From Leishmania mexicana MHOM/GT/2001/U1103 (Eukaryota; Euglenozoa; Kinetoplastea; Trypanosomatida; Trypanosomatidae): a stretch of DNA of 64,000 nt. Made by a program: the position numbers and the translations under genes. The DNA lies in contig NC_018313.1 in NCBI RefSeq assembly GCF_000234665.1, forward strand, positions 274,209-338,208, written 5' to 3'. Positions 13,701 through 24,473 of this stretch are shown here, one piece after another; position 1 is the stretch's first letter, and every line of letters begins with the position of its first letter. The notes beneath the pieces were generated by a model that saw only the letters and a program-made list of their open reading frames with translations, was not told the origin of the DNA and did no database searches.

Positions 13701-16700
13701 GAGCTCACGCAACCCCACCTCGCGTACATGGCGACCATCACCACCGATGCGCCGTCGCTGCAGCTGAGAGAGCCGCTGACCCACCTGGGCAAGCGAGTAA
13801 AGGCGCGCGTACTCCGCAAGCTCCTCTGTTGGACTCTGCACAGGAGGCAGCAGGGCGTTGGTGGGGGTGGTGGGTGCGTCAGCACCGACCAGTGCGCGCT
13901 CTACGGCGCCAAACGCGAGAAGCGTTGCCGTCAGCGCACTCTCGTCTTTTGCGACGCGATGCTGATGCCGTTGAATCATCACGCCAAGCGCCAATACGCG
14001 GAGCAGCTCAATGCACCGTATACAGGCCTCCATCGCGACTGACCGTGTCGCGGGCGTAGATGCCCGCGGGGCCGTGGCGCTGTTGTGCAGCTTCTTCCTG
14101 GAGATCGCTCCCTTGGCGGTGGTGCTCGCGGTTGTCGTTGCCGCCAGCGTGGCGCTTGTGGCTGCCTGCTGCTGCTGACGGCGCCACCACGACTCCAAGG
14201 CCACCCCGATTCGGACGACAATGGCGAGCTGTGAGGACGCCATGGCGAGCGTGCGGAACGCTGCCACAGAGCACTGCACACCGTCGTCGATGTCTTCACG
14301 CGCACCGCGCGCTGCGAGCGCGGCAGCCGTCTCGGGTGCCATAAGGGACGAGGGCAGGAACAGCGCCTCCCATGTCAGGGAGCGGCTGAGGCAGCGCGCA
14401 TCCGCCGCGTTGTACAGGAAGCATCGAGGTATCAGCGACGCCTCGCGGGGGTTTTGCCGCCCCGCGTTCGAGGTGCCAGCCGCAGTGGCGTCTGTCGGCG
14501 CACACAGTAAGTTGGCCGCACCGCCAACAGCCCCGGCAGCGCCAGCGGCGACCACATCGACGCCGTCGTCAAAGCGCAGGGTGTCCTCCGCATCGCGCAG
14601 CACGGTCGCGTGGGTGAGGGCGCCGAGGCGGGTGCCACTGCCATGAGGCACCAATGACGACGGTGACACCGAGGTTTCTGCGCCGACGGGCGCCAGCTCT
14701 GTCACCGCCACTGCGGCCCCATGCAGGAGTACCTCCAGTGTCTCCACGCAGTGTCGGTACATCGTGTGCAGCGTGCGGATGTGCACACCTGTAAATACAG
14801 CAGATGGACCAACGCCCTTGGATATGGCCGCCGCCGCCTCACTGAAGCTGGTCATGCTGGCGGCTCGACTGCGCGTGCTCTTCAGCGACTTACGCTCTGC
14901 ACCATCCTTGGCGCCAAAGCCGGCATCCACCTTCGATAACTGCCGCTGCGCCCCCATGGACCACCGTCCCACAGCTTCACTGCCGCCGCTGCTGTTACCG
15001 CTGGGGGTGCCGGTGCCACCTGTAGAGCAAGGTGCCACGCCCGCGGCCTCAATGGTCGTGATCAGCTGCAGCGTCAGCTCCAGTGCCATGCGTGGAAAGC
15101 GTGTCGCCAAGGCCACAACACTTGGGTGCGGGTGCGCAATACTAGTGGGCAACGAAAACGAGGACGCTCCTGTTGCGGCCGTCGCTGCAGCAGCCTGCTC
15201 CTGTGACAGCTGCGCCCCTTCCTCCACTTCCTTGTTCAGCTTGTGGTTCGTTGATGCGGCGGCACCGCCGCTCGAGTTGGGGGCCTTGCCCTTCTTGGCA
15301 GACTTCGCTCCTGGCAACCCTCCTCCTGCTGATGAGGAGGCGCTAGCTGACGGCGATACGGGGCCTTTGCCCGACGCTGCTTCACTCGCGGGATCGCTCG
15401 GCGTATCCCCGTCGTCGTACTGCACACCGCTTGTTGCAGCGGCGCGCAGTGCATCAGCTGCCTCTGACTTACCAGCGAGGAGCATGCAATGCTGCTGCAC
15501 TTGTGCGATACACGTCCAAAAAACCACCAGCAGACGGGTGCCATCCATGCTATCGGCAGAGTTGCCCAAGCCCTGGCCGCGCTGCTGCGTGGCACGTGGC
15601 GGAAAGCTTACGAGCGACGTCGCTGAAGCCGCAGGCGACGACGAGCACTGCACGGAGAGGAGAAGTGCTACTGTCTGTTGAATAAGGGCGCTGATGGAGA
15701 CCATGGTGGAGTTCGCAGTGGCCGCCGCCGCGGTTGAGTTACACGGCGACTCACAACTGCCGCTGCTGGCCGCCAGCTTTGACACCATCTCCGCTGGTGA
15801 CGCCAGGTGCATCGCGGAGGACGAGCCGTCCTGGACGAACGCCGCTCTCCATATCGCCACAAGCAGCTGCCCAGCGCACTGCTGCACCGCGGACTCTAAG
15901 AGGTACACAGAGGACGCAGGCGGCGGGACCGGATCGAGGTACTCGAGCTCCATGAGCTGCAAGACCTGGTGCAGGGCCCGCTGCGCGACCGCGACAGCGG
16001 CGGAGGTAGACGATGGGTCCTCCTGCAGGTGTATGTAGCAGCTCTGGAGCAGCGAGTACTCGTGCAGGCGCCAGGGAAGATACTCGACGGTGGCCAGCGG
16101 GATGCAGGTTTTGTCGCCACAGCCGCCGCGAATGCGCTCATCCGTGGTGTTCTGCGCGGGGGGTGCCGGGCCGCGCTTATCTACGTGATGCAGCTCCGAC
16201 ATGGAGAGAGAGGTGCGGAGGGCTTCGATGAGACGGTAGGCGACATTCGTGGGGTGCGCTACGGACGGAGGAGACGACGTCATGTCCGCGGCTGCCGTGG
16301 CGACGGCCGAGGTGGTGGAGAGGTAGGCGAGCAGTCGCTGGCACATGTTCGCCACGTACTGGCGCATGGCGAAGAGCACCGGGGCGGCGGTATCTTCGAC
16401 CGCGTAGATGCGCGGGGCTGCCTTGCCGTCTCGCGTACGTGCGTTGGGAACCAAGGCCACGGACGAAGGGGACTCCATCGGTGGTTCCGCCATCAAGTCA
16501 ACGAGTCGGCAGCCCGCCACGACGATGGTGTCAACCGTCTTTGGGGGCGCGTCGGTGGCCTGGGCAACGTCCTCCCTCAGCTTTGCTGCTTCGCGCTTGA
16601 GGATGTTGGATGCGTTAAAGGCGGGGGTGCGCAAGACGCGCTGCTCAAGCGCTACCAGTTGCTCTACACACGCGCACGCCTTCAGGGCTGTTGCAGAGCC

Positions 16701-17891
16701 CGCAGCATCGCCGTACACATCGGACCTCATGATCTCACCAAACCGGATGTACAGGGAGAGGGCCTCGTAGCGCAGAACGCACTTGTGCAGCTGCAGAGCC
16801 AACGGGAGAGGAACGTCAGGCGCAAAGACGTCGAGGGCGTCCGTCACACGGACGCCCTCCTCTACGTTCGCGTCCTCTGCCGTTGCTCTGGCGCCGCTGC
16901 CGCCGGCGTTTTCGGGGCAGTTGGCGGTGGATGTGCGCTTCCGGTCCTCGCGGCCACACCCTCCGCCCAGGCTCAGGTGATGACGGCGAGAGGCACGCAT
17001 GGCGGTGGTCGCTGCTGCTGATGCCACCGAGCCTGCCGATGCGTTATTAGAATTCTGCAGCGGGTCTCCATCCGCCAGTGACTGCTGCTCGACGCAGCGG
17101 CCCAGCACTGCTTCGTACGGGGAGGTGATGTCATGGGCGATGAGCTGCAGAAAGAAAAACTGCGCGTCGCTGCCCAGCCCAGCTTCGGCGAGGGTGGCTG
17201 CGTGGTGAAGGCAATCCCGTGTAAACGCCAAGGAGGCGTTCAGTTGGCTCAGGCTGACACTGGTGTTGTGCTCCGCAGTGTTCCCGCGCCCCGTTCCTGC
17301 TGTCGTGGTACTGGTCACCGTCGATGCTATCCGCACCAAGCCATGCGGCGGTGACGGTGGGCGGGACCCGGCCTTCGTGGCGGCAGCGTCTTCAACGGTG
17401 TCGGCGTCGGCTGCCCTCCCGCGAGCACCGGTGGGATTTCCGCCGTGGCTTGCAGCAGTTGCGCTGACCGCCGGATGAATAGTGGTCTGTGTCTTGAGAG
17501 CACTCTTGGAAGCTCTCGCGCGGAGAGCCGGGGCTGCGTCGTTGCCCGTCGCGGACACCTGCGTCGCTACGAAGGTGGCGCACTGAAGCTTCTTGATGAG
17601 CTCCCACAAGCGCGAGCGGGCTTGCTTCACATTCGGGAACTTTGCCGTGCGGCTCGCATGCGGCTCATCACTCGCACCACCCCCAGTCTCATGGCTCTTG
17701 GGCGGCTTGATGGGGACGGCCCTGGCGGCGGAGTCAGCGGCGCTAGCGAGGACCTTTCTCGCCACCACCGCAGCCGCAGCGCCCACACCGTTGTTGAGCG
17801 ACAGCGCGAGAGGTGGGGTGGGCTGCATGCTGCGGATGTAAGCGTGCACCTCCGCATCCAGCTGGCGGCGTGCCTCTTCCAGCAACGCCAT
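1506..17891 (-). CDS. CFAP54: CFAP54-like giant central-apparatus protein
   Basis: One open frame of 5461 residues. In other eukaryotes CFAP54 (DUF4486) is a large helical scaffold of the C1a projection of the axonemal central pair. The assignment rests on family patterns I recognise. Near residues 600-650, YLPWRLHEYSLLQSCYIHLQ is followed by AQRALHQVLQLMELEYL. Near 3320-3350, AKRWSDAVDCFLSTPHALE is followed by a helical stretch like that in CFAP54. Near 200-240, an early helix pair begins LNASLAFTRDC. Between these lie long Ala/Ser/Gly/Thr-rich segments and Gln runs (near residues 2377 and 4710). Mammalian CFAP54 is about 3,100 residues, so this copy is greatly expanded. The open frame continues 44 codons upstream to 18023, but only from a TTG and through a CA repeat. 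The first ATG is at 17891 (MALLEEARRQLDAEVHAYI). The stop is TGA at 1506-1508. Another TPR-like ciliary scaffold is possible but less likely. Confidence 0.72.
10745..10775. repeat. CTG/CAG repeat coding for a Gln run
   Basis: Trinucleotide run inside the CFAP54-like gene that encodes about nine consecutive glutamines, in frame. A second, interrupted run lies at 3750-3779. Confidence 0.8.
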
Positions 17892-19878
17892 GTTTTTCTG
17901 CTCGCTCTCCGTTGTTACGTGTGTGTGTGTGCAGGGGATGGTGTGAAAGCTGAACGGCACGCGTGGAGCCTTGCGTGCGGCAGACAGAGCGTAGTCGAGG
18001 ACGTCAAGGAGGTCTGTCAGCAACCAGGAGAAGCGGACCGGCCTTCTTTCACTCTCTCACACACACACACACACACAGAGATAAAGTCGGAGAGGCTCAC
18101 AGGCACACGGGGAGAGGCGTAAGGAGAGGTGCTAGTGTGTACATATAGGGTGAAGGTGTATGCATACATATATACATATACACCTATACACACCTATATA
18201 TACCTTTATATATTAGATATATATATATATACATATATGTATATATAGGTGTATATAGGTATAGATGTATATATGTATATATGTAAAGAGGAGGCGGGAG
18301 GGAGGAGGGGGGGGGGACACAGAGGCTGGCAGAATGTCACGGCCAACCGCTTGAGGAGGCGAAGATGTGGTGGGCACTCCCCTACCACCCCCTTCTCCCA
18401 ACACACGGAGAGACAGACACCAGTGCGCAAGCGCGCGACCTGCTGGATGCGCAGTGCTGTGTGCGTATACGTGTAGCGGGAGAGAGGAGAGGAGGGGGGA
18501 GAGGCACTGAGAGTGTGCTGGTAATAGACAACGGGAAACAGCTGATGACTACGTCTATGTACGTGTGCGTGTGTGCTTGTCAAGGGAGACAAGGTGAGGC
18601 CACCTCTGAGCAGATTGTGATGGATGGGCTGGCGCTCTTGCTGGCGCGTAGGGTGCCGTGTGGGTGTGTACGTGCGAGGGGGCCAGTGAGTGACGACGAG
18701 AAGAGAGAGGGGATGCGCGTTTCGTTGCTGGCTTGCTTTGGCATCAAGAGGGAGAGGGTGAGGGAGGGAGTGGGAGAGGGCAGCCGTCAAGTACTCCACC
18801 ACACCACACAGGATGGCGTAGGGGACGCTATCAAGAGCGGAGGAGGAGGAGGAGGAAGGGGGGGGGTGCCAGTCATAAACATACACGTGCCCACACACCC
18901 TTCAGCTGTCATTTCTGCTGCGCCCACGCTTGTAAGCGAGCGAGGGATGGGGATGGGGAGGGAGGGAGGGGGGAGAGGGCAGGAGATCGGGCTTTCTTTC
19001 GATCCCGTCTGGCTCGCTGGTTTCGCACCTTCAAGCAACAGTTCGCATGGTACTATAGGCCACGTCGGAAAGAATGCAGCAGAGACACGGACGGTGGTCT
19101 CACTTCAAGCATGTGTGTGTATGTGTGTGTGTGTCGGTGCGCGGTCCAGCCGCTAACACCGAGGGCTACACTGGCAAGAACAAAGAACGTTTTTTTGCCG
19201 TTTTAAATAGTGTGAATACCCGTGTATGCCGTCACTTGTGTGTGGACGAGAGTGCGCCCCCCCTCCCCCTCCCCTCGCCAATCCGTGTCCTCACACCCTT
19301 CCTGTCCCACCGGGTAGGACCATGGGATGGACGGAGGAAGGGGGGGGGGGACGTTCTCTCGAGACACGGGCACTGGCGGACGCGGGAGAGATAGAAGGGC
19401 CCAGTATGTCACTAGGGCCGCTTCTCAAATTGAATGGCACCTAACAGGAACCCTGACCAGGATACCAGACATCGCGCTTCCACCGGACAGCGAACACAGG
19501 CTCGTCTCCACTACCCCCTCCCAACTCTTGCCACGCTGCCATGCCTACGAGAGACGCGCACAGCGATACACGGCAAACCGAAAACAACGGAAGACGGAAG
19601 AAATTATATATATATATACACACACGAGATGTCCTCCGCTGCCGGGGGCGGGAGGGGAGGAGGCGCCGCCCACAGTGGAGGGAGGAAGAGGCTGATAACG
19701 GCTTGGCGCACCAAGAAGCACAGACGCGCCATAGTAAAAGGACGAAGTCAGCCAAACAACCATCCCGGCATGCACACGGACGTATTCACCGACAGTCAAG
19801 CTCCCTCGTCCCTTAGGGAGGGGCGTGCACGTGTGCCATCGTGTCCCCCGGGGGGGGGGGGGTTAACGCTCACGACCC
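17892..19878. other. Intergenic region, CFAP54 / oligopeptidase B
   Basis: About 2 kb with no supported gene. It includes the CFAP54 5' flank (a CA repeat at 18058-18078), an AT-rich block (about 18138-18285), a short TA run (19604-19618) and a 13-G homopolymer (19850-19862) close to the oligopeptidase B stop. Open frames such as 18206-18898 minus are low-complexity translations of repeats. Confidence 0.7.
18138..18285. repeat. AT-rich TATA/TATG microsatellite block
   Basis: About 150 bp of imperfect TA, TATA and TATATG units with scattered TATAGGTG motifs. The composition is sharply different from the GC-rich surroundings. It lies just upstream of the CFAP54-like gene on the coding strand. 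Confidence 0.85.
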
Positions 19879-22074
19879 TTACCTGCGAACCAGCAGGCGC
19901 ATGGTGCTCTTCAGGTGCTTGCACACGAACGCTTGCTGGACAGCCGACTCCTTCCAGAACTTGTAGCGATCCCTGGCGGAGAAGTGTCCGCTCTCCATGT
20001 CCATGTTCAGCAGAATTTCGTTGCAGTCTGTCTTGTGCTCACGCAGCTTGCTCACCCACTTGGCCGGTTCCCAATAGGCGACGCGGGGGTCGTGCAGGCC
20101 GCACTGGACCATGATATTCGGGTACTCCTGCGCGCGGACGTTGTCCATGGGGCTGTAGCTCAGCATGTAGTCGTAGTACTTGTACTCGTTCGGGTTGCCC
20201 CACTCCTCCCACTCGCCCGTCGTCAAGGGAATGCTGGGGTCGCACATGGTCGTCATGACATCCACGAACGGCACGCCGGCGAGCGCCACCTTGAAGAGAT
20301 CAGGACGCATGTTCAGCACCGCGCCCACCAGCAGGCCGCCGGCGCTACGCCCCTCGCAGGCCAGCTGCGACGGTGTCGTCAATTTCGCATCCACCAGGAA
20401 CTCGGCTGCCGCGATGAAGTCCGAAAAGGTGTTGCGCTTCGTGAGGTACTTGGCGCCGATCTCGTACCATGCACGGCCCATCTCACTGCCGCCGCGGATG
20501 TGGGCTATGACGTAGATCATGCCGCGGTCACAGTACGGCAGATGCTGAATGGTGAACTGAGGGTCCATGCTGATGCCGTAGCTGCCGTACCCGTACAGCA
20601 TGCACGGCTGCGGCTGGGTCATGTCGAGGTCTTTGTGGTAGACAAGTGAAAGCGGGATCTTGGTCTGGTCCGGTGCGGTAGCGAAGCGGCGCTCCACCTT
20701 GTAGTTGGCGGCGTCGAAGCCACCGCCGACCTCGCGCACTTTTACAACGGTGCGAGAGTGGTCCTGCGGGCTGACGTTGAACCACGTGTTCGGCGTGGCA
20801 AGGGACGAGTACTCCATGCGGAATGTCGACTCTTCGTACTCCAACATCTGGGACTCCACGAGGTGCACCGTGAAGATCGGCTCCTCCATCATCACCTCGC
20901 GCAGCTCGGCACCAGGCTTGAAGACACCATCCTGCGGGTCCACCATCATCGTCCAGATGCGCGTCAACCCGCCGCGGCGGCCTGTCACGACGAGGTAGTT
21001 CGAGCGCACCGCGATGTTCTCCATAAACACGTCCTCGCTGTGATCCACCAGCACATGTGACCAGTCGCTCGGCTGACCGCGCGGCGCTATGAGAAGCTTG
21101 TGGTTCACCGCCCCGTCTTTGTTGGTGAGGATCAGAAGATGGCGGGTGCCGTGCATCTGCACGTCGTAGCGCACACCCTTCTCGCGCGGCCGCACAACTT
21201 CAACGGTATTGTGCGCGTTGCCCTGGCGCAGATCAAGCAGGTGCACCTCTGTCGTCTCCGACGACTGCGAGCCGATGCAAAGCGTGTTTGTGTCGGCGGC
21301 CTTGTACATGAAGGCCCTGAACAGCGGGTTGTTCTCCTCGTAGAGGCAGACGTCCTCGGACTGCGGCCTCCCCATCACGTGGCGCCACACTTTGTTTTCG
21401 CGCAGCGTTTCGTCCTTCGTCACGTAGAAAAAGGAGGTGTGGTCCGGGCCCCACACAATCTCGCCATTAGTGCCGCTCACCGTGTCGGCTACAGTCCGGC
21501 ACGGGTCCGACATATGCTTAAATTCGATCGCGTACACCTCGTTACCGCTCATGTCCACAGAGAAGGCCACGAGGTCGTGCTCCGGCGGTGCCGGCTCCAC
21601 CTCCATCACGTCACAGAACGGTTTGCCCTCGGCGACCTTGTTGACATCGATGACGACCTCCTCGACCGCGACGTCACCCGGCTCCTTGTCCTTGGGCACG
21701 CGGCAGTAAATCTTGTACGACTTACCCTTCACCTCGCGGGTGTAGTACCGGTACTGGCCGTACAGGTACGGCGCAGACATGTCATCTTCCTTGATGTGCG
21801 AAATGTGCTCCGTGTAGATGTCGTCGCGCAGCTGCGTCATGTCGGAGCTGCACGCCTCGAAGTAGGCCTTCTCTTTTTTGAGGTGCTCAATCACGGCCGG
21901 ATCCTTGCGATCGTCGTCCCGCATCCAAAAGTATGGGTCCTCGTGATGGCGCGGCGGGTTCATCGGGTTCGGGCCGCGGTCCTCACCCTCCACGTAGCCG
22001 AACGTGACGCGGTGCGGCTTCTTGGCGGCGATCGGCGGCTGCACAGAGGCCGCGATGGAGTTGCCCGACGACAT
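19879..22074 (-). CDS. OPB: Oligopeptidase B (serine peptidase S9A)
   Basis: 731 residues, the usual length of the Leishmania enzyme. Oligopeptidase B is a cytosolic prolyl-oligopeptidase-family serine peptidase that cleaves short peptides after Arg or Lys. A seven-bladed propeller caps a C-terminal alpha/beta-hydrolase domain. The nucleophile Ser577 sits in CEGRSAGGLLVGAV. Asp662 is in CGLHDPRVAYWEP and His697 in MESGHFSARDRYKF. All three positions were counted from the ATG at 22074 and agree with the known catalytic triad. The N-terminal region shows HRVTFGYVEGEDRGPNPMN and DPYFWMRDD, typical of the group. The frame extends 14 codons upstream as a proline run, but only from a TTG; MSSGNSIAAS is the real start. 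There is no signal peptide. The stop is TAA at 19879-19881. This enzyme is a well-known trypanosomatid peptidase linked to virulence and drug-target work. Confidence 0.97.
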   Translation of the reverse strand: MSSGNSIAASVQPPIAAKKPHRVTFGYVEGEDRGPNPMNPPRHHEDPYFWMRDDDRKDPAVIEHLKKEKAYFEACSSDMTQLRDDIYTEHISHIKEDDMSAPYLYGQYRYYTREVKGKSYKIYCRVPKDKEPGDVAVEEVVIDVNKVAEGKPFCDVMEVEPAPPEHDLVAFSVDMSGNEVYAIEFKHMSDPCRTVADTVSGTNGEIVWGPDHTSFFYVTKDETLRENKVWRHVMGRPQSEDVCLYEENNPLFRAFMYKAADTNTLCIGSQSSETTEVHLLDLRQGNAHNTVEVVRPREKGVRYDVQMHGTRHLLILTNKDGAVNHKLLIAPRGQPSDWSHVLVDHSEDVFMENIAVRSNYLVVTGRRGGLTRIWTMMVDPQDGVFKPGAELREVMMEEPIFTVHLVESQMLEYEESTFRMEYSSLATPNTWFNVSPQDHSRTVVKVREVGGGFDAANYKVERRFATAPDQTKIPLSLVYHKDLDMTQPQPCMLYGYGSYGISMDPQFTIQHLPYCDRGMIYVIAHIRGGSEMGRAWYEIGAKYLTKRNTFSDFIAAAEFLVDAKLTTPSQLACEGRSAGGLLVGAVLNMRPDLFKVALAGVPFVDVMTTMCDPSIPLTTGEWEEWGNPNEYKYYDYMLSYSPMDNVRAQEYPNIMVQCGLHDPRVAYWEPAKWVSKLREHKTDCNEILLNMDMESGHFSARDRYKFWKESAVQQAFVCKHLKSTMRLLVRR

Positions 22075-23040
22075 TCGGGACGGGGTGGGTGGTGGTGGTG
22101 GTGGGGGGGGAAGCAAGCAAAAGAGAAGGGAGGGGATGTTACCTCAGCGTCTTCAAGACGAACAACACGCACACGCGCACGTAGATAGATAAATATACCC
22201 CTCTCTGTGTGTGTGTGTGTGAGCTCCGCTTCGCTGAGACGTGGGCGCGTAGAGTGAGGGAGGGAGGGTGGGGTTATGTACGGAAGATGAGGGGCAGGTG
22301 AGGGGGTAGAGGTGGTGTGGGACTGGTGTGATGATGGCGGTGGTCAACAGATGGAGAGAGCGGTTGAGGGGGCGGGGGCGGTGTGAGGGGGTGAGGAGCC
22401 CGCGCAGTGACGATGCCGTCGGAAAAAAGAGGCGAGAAAGAGTGGAGACGGGTCGTTGGCTGAGGCTGCTGTGGGATGTAGTCGATGTGCCGTGATGTGT
22501 ATGTGTGCGCATGCGTGCTGCTCTTGTGCAGAGGCGGTCCACAATGCGTTGGAGGGGAGGGGAGGGGAGGGAGGGGGGGGGGCGGGTACGTGACGTGTTG
22601 CCGCCACTCAAGCCCTCTCGCCGCTTATACCCACCCCATGTTCCCTCAGGCCCCGCGGCATCCGTCTTTCCACAACCCTCAGGGGTCTTGGCATGCGGTG
22701 ATGGGCGACGGCGTCGTTGCCTTTACGCTCCTTCGCCGCTGGCTGCGATGAGCGGTGCACGACGCACGGCCTCGCGTGAGGCGGTCGGCTAAACATCATG
22801 GCCAGATACGAAAGGAAAAGGAACATCGCTGAGCGGACCGGGGGATCGGTACGGTGGAGCAACGCGCACACACAGATCTACAAGCGCCACCGAGAGAGTG
22901 GGTGGGGTGGGGGGAAGAAGAAAGGCCGAGAAGCTGCTATACATCGAGTCCAACGCGTTGACGAGCATGCGGTACAGCCGCGCACATAACAGGCACACGT
23001 AGTAGTAACCCTCCCACGCAACTGGAAATGCTACCGACAA

Positions 23041-23071
<31 letters not shown>

Positions 23072-23327
23072 GGCGGCGGCGGAGAGAGAGAAACGTGCGT
23101 GCATCTATTCGTGGTGGTGGTTACAGGGGGAGGGCGCTCATCATGGAGAGCAGAGACCTTCGCACTTCATGGAGGCGATACGGAGAGCCGCCGCAGGACA
23201 AGGGGTGGTGGTGGTGGTGGTGGGGGTGAGGTGAGGTGAGGTGAGGAAGGCGAGACAGCGCTCAGCAGCCTGCGCGTGCGCACATGGAGACACGCCTGTG
23301 TGCGTGTGCCTGTTTCCCCCACGGTAC
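22075..23327. other. Intergenic region, oligopeptidase B / CFAP299
   Basis: About 1.25 kb with no supported gene. It holds the oligopeptidase B 5' flank (a strong coding-strand pyrimidine tract at about 22080-22137), TG runs near 22206-22222, a CAG/CGG run (23044-23082) and GGT/GGTGA tandem runs near 23207-23246. Nothing else is recognised. Confidence 0.7.
23044..23082. repeat. CAG then CGG trinucleotide run
   Basis: About nine CAG units (23044-23070) are followed directly by four CGG units (23071-23082), in the non-coding region downstream of CFAP299. Confidence 0.85.
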
Positions 23328-24077
23328 TCAGTTCTTGCGCCGTGTCACATGGTCATAGATGACGACCTGCAGGTAGTCTTTACACGGCACCACAGTCCGA
23401 CTGCAGTTCTCCCCGGGTGATGGCGAGTTCGGGTCTACGTGGATCGCCTTGCGGTCACGCTTGTGCTTCATGACGAGCCCCAGTGTGCTGTCGGCAAGCA
23501 CCTGGAAGGTTGGGCTGCTGTTGTAGAAGAGCGTGTGCGTCTTCCAGTTGTAGTAGCTGAGGTCGCTCCGCTTCGGCAGCAATTTCTTTTCCTTTTTGAA
23601 GTACGCCTCGAAGTTCTCGCTGCGCAGACGGTAGCCGTAGTCGACGTAGGCGGACACCTCCTGCCCGCTCACGTAGTCGCGCAGGAACAGCACTGTTGCG
23701 AGCTTGCCGGTGCGCACCAGCTCCTCGCGCTTGGCGAGCGCCGCCAGTAGCGGGCTGTCACTCACGTCCTTCCCGGCGCTTGTGATGACATCAGCGCTCT
23801 CGCGTCGCTTAAGCGGGCCAGTGCGGGCTAGATGCTGTGCTGCCTCAAACTCGTCCCGGCTGAGCACATCCTTGCCCTTGTACCCTAGCTCCACGATCTT
23901 TCGCGCTGCATCTTGGTCCTCGAGGTAAAAGAGGTCCTCGCCGGTGACTTGCTGATCGAGGTAGTCCTCGTAGGTGCTGAAGTCCAGCACGTTGCGGTCA
24001 TCCGAATCACGCTCAGCGGCTGCCATGCTGATCCGCGGCGGAATCGTGGACGGGGGTGTATATTTCTGTGTGCCCAT
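23328..24077 (-). CDS. CFAP299: CFAP299 (C4orf22 family) ciliary protein
   Basis: 249 residues, close to the roughly 230 of animal CFAP299. The family is conserved in ciliated eukaryotes and linked to flagella and spermatogenesis; its molecular role is poorly known. Recognisable blocks are DFSTYEDYLDQQVTGEDLFY with YLEDQDAARKIVELGYKG (about residues 32-67), LTSAGKD-like ITSAGKDVSDSPLLAALAKR, the FLRDYVSGQEVSAYVDYGYR block, and KRDRKAIHVDPNSPSPGENC near the C-terminus. The ATG at 24077 is preceded by a clear coding-strand pyrimidine tract (24098-24122) and its first AG (24093-24094). That would give a 5' UTR of about 15 nt and favours this start. A second ATG at 24026 (MAAAERDSDD) would drop 17 non-conserved residues. 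The stop is TGA. Confidence 0.93.
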   Translation of the reverse strand: MGTQKYTPPSTIPPRISMAAAERDSDDRNVLDFSTYEDYLDQQVTGEDLFYLEDQDAARKIVELGYKGKDVLSRDEFEAAQHLARTGPLKRRESADVITSAGKDVSDSPLLAALAKREELVRTGKLATVLFLRDYVSGQEVSAYVDYGYRLRSENFEAYFKKEKKLLPKRSDLSYYNWKTHTLFYNSSPTFQVLADSTLGLVMKHKRDRKAIHVDPNSPSPGENCSRTVVPCKDYLQVVIYDHVTRRKN

Positions 24078-24092
24078 GCACCCGAGAGCCCA

Positions 24093-24122
24093 CTCACAGA
24101 AAGGGCGGGAGGGGAGCGGGAT
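24093..24122 (-). promoter_or_regulatory. Pyrimidine tract and likely spliced-leader acceptor for CFAP299
   Basis: On the coding strand a C/T-rich run (CCCGCTCCCCTCCCG then CCCTTTCT) is followed by GTGAG. The first AG lies about 15 nt upstream of the ATG at 24077. This is the usual arrangement for trans-splicing in trypanosomatids. Confidence 0.5.
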
Positions 24123-24386
24123 TGTTCGTGTATTGTGCCGCGTTGCGGGCGCATGAGAGGTGGAGGGAGGTGTGAGTGGCAGAGGGATGGGTCAAGGATG
24201 GAAGGTGTTTGAAGAGGAGCATGCCATGAGGGATGGGGTGGAGGTGAGAGGCCGAGGTAACGGTGCCCCTCCTCCCTTCCCCGCACACACACATGCGCAC
24301 ACGTGCCGTGAATGTCATCAAGAGGAAGAGGTGGCGGGCGGTGATGACCGGCTCCGCTAGCGGTGCTGTCTGCTACACCACGCCAG

Positions 24387-24418
24387 CTGCTGCTGCTGCT
24401 GCTGCTGCCGCCGCCGCC
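24387..24418. repeat. CTG then CCG trinucleotide run
   Basis: About seven CTG units followed by CCG units, in the 3' flank of the polytopic membrane protein gene. Confidence 0.8.
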
Positions 24419-24473
24419 TCCACGTTACGGCGTCGGGACTCGACTAAGACACACACACACACACGAAAATATC

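Larger units (their letters stand above)
24078..24473. other. Intergenic region, CFAP299 / membrane protein
   Basis: About 400 bp. It contains the CFAP299 acceptor region, a CTG/CCG run (24387-24418) and a short CA repeat (24450-24464). No gene is seen. Confidence 0.7.

Noticed and set aside
15969..17021. 350-residue plus-strand frame
   Set aside because: Complement shadow of the CFAP54-like gene; Gly/Arg-rich composition and no family pattern.
17892..18023. 44-codon N-terminal extension of the CFAP54-like protein
   Set aside because: Begins at TTG, not ATG, and translates a CA repeat; it is more likely 5' UTR.
18206..18898. 230-residue frame over the AT-rich block
   Set aside because: Ends in Tyr/Ile/Thr repeats that translate the TATA microsatellite; not a gene.
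22075..22116. Proline-run N-terminal extension of oligopeptidase B
   Set aside because: Begins at TTG and would alter the known 731-residue length; catalytic numbering fits only the ATG at 22074.
21100..22188. 362-residue open frame on the plus strand
   Set aside because: Lies fully opposite oligopeptidase B, is His/Val/Arg-rich as expected of a complement frame, and would be the only gene on the plus strand.
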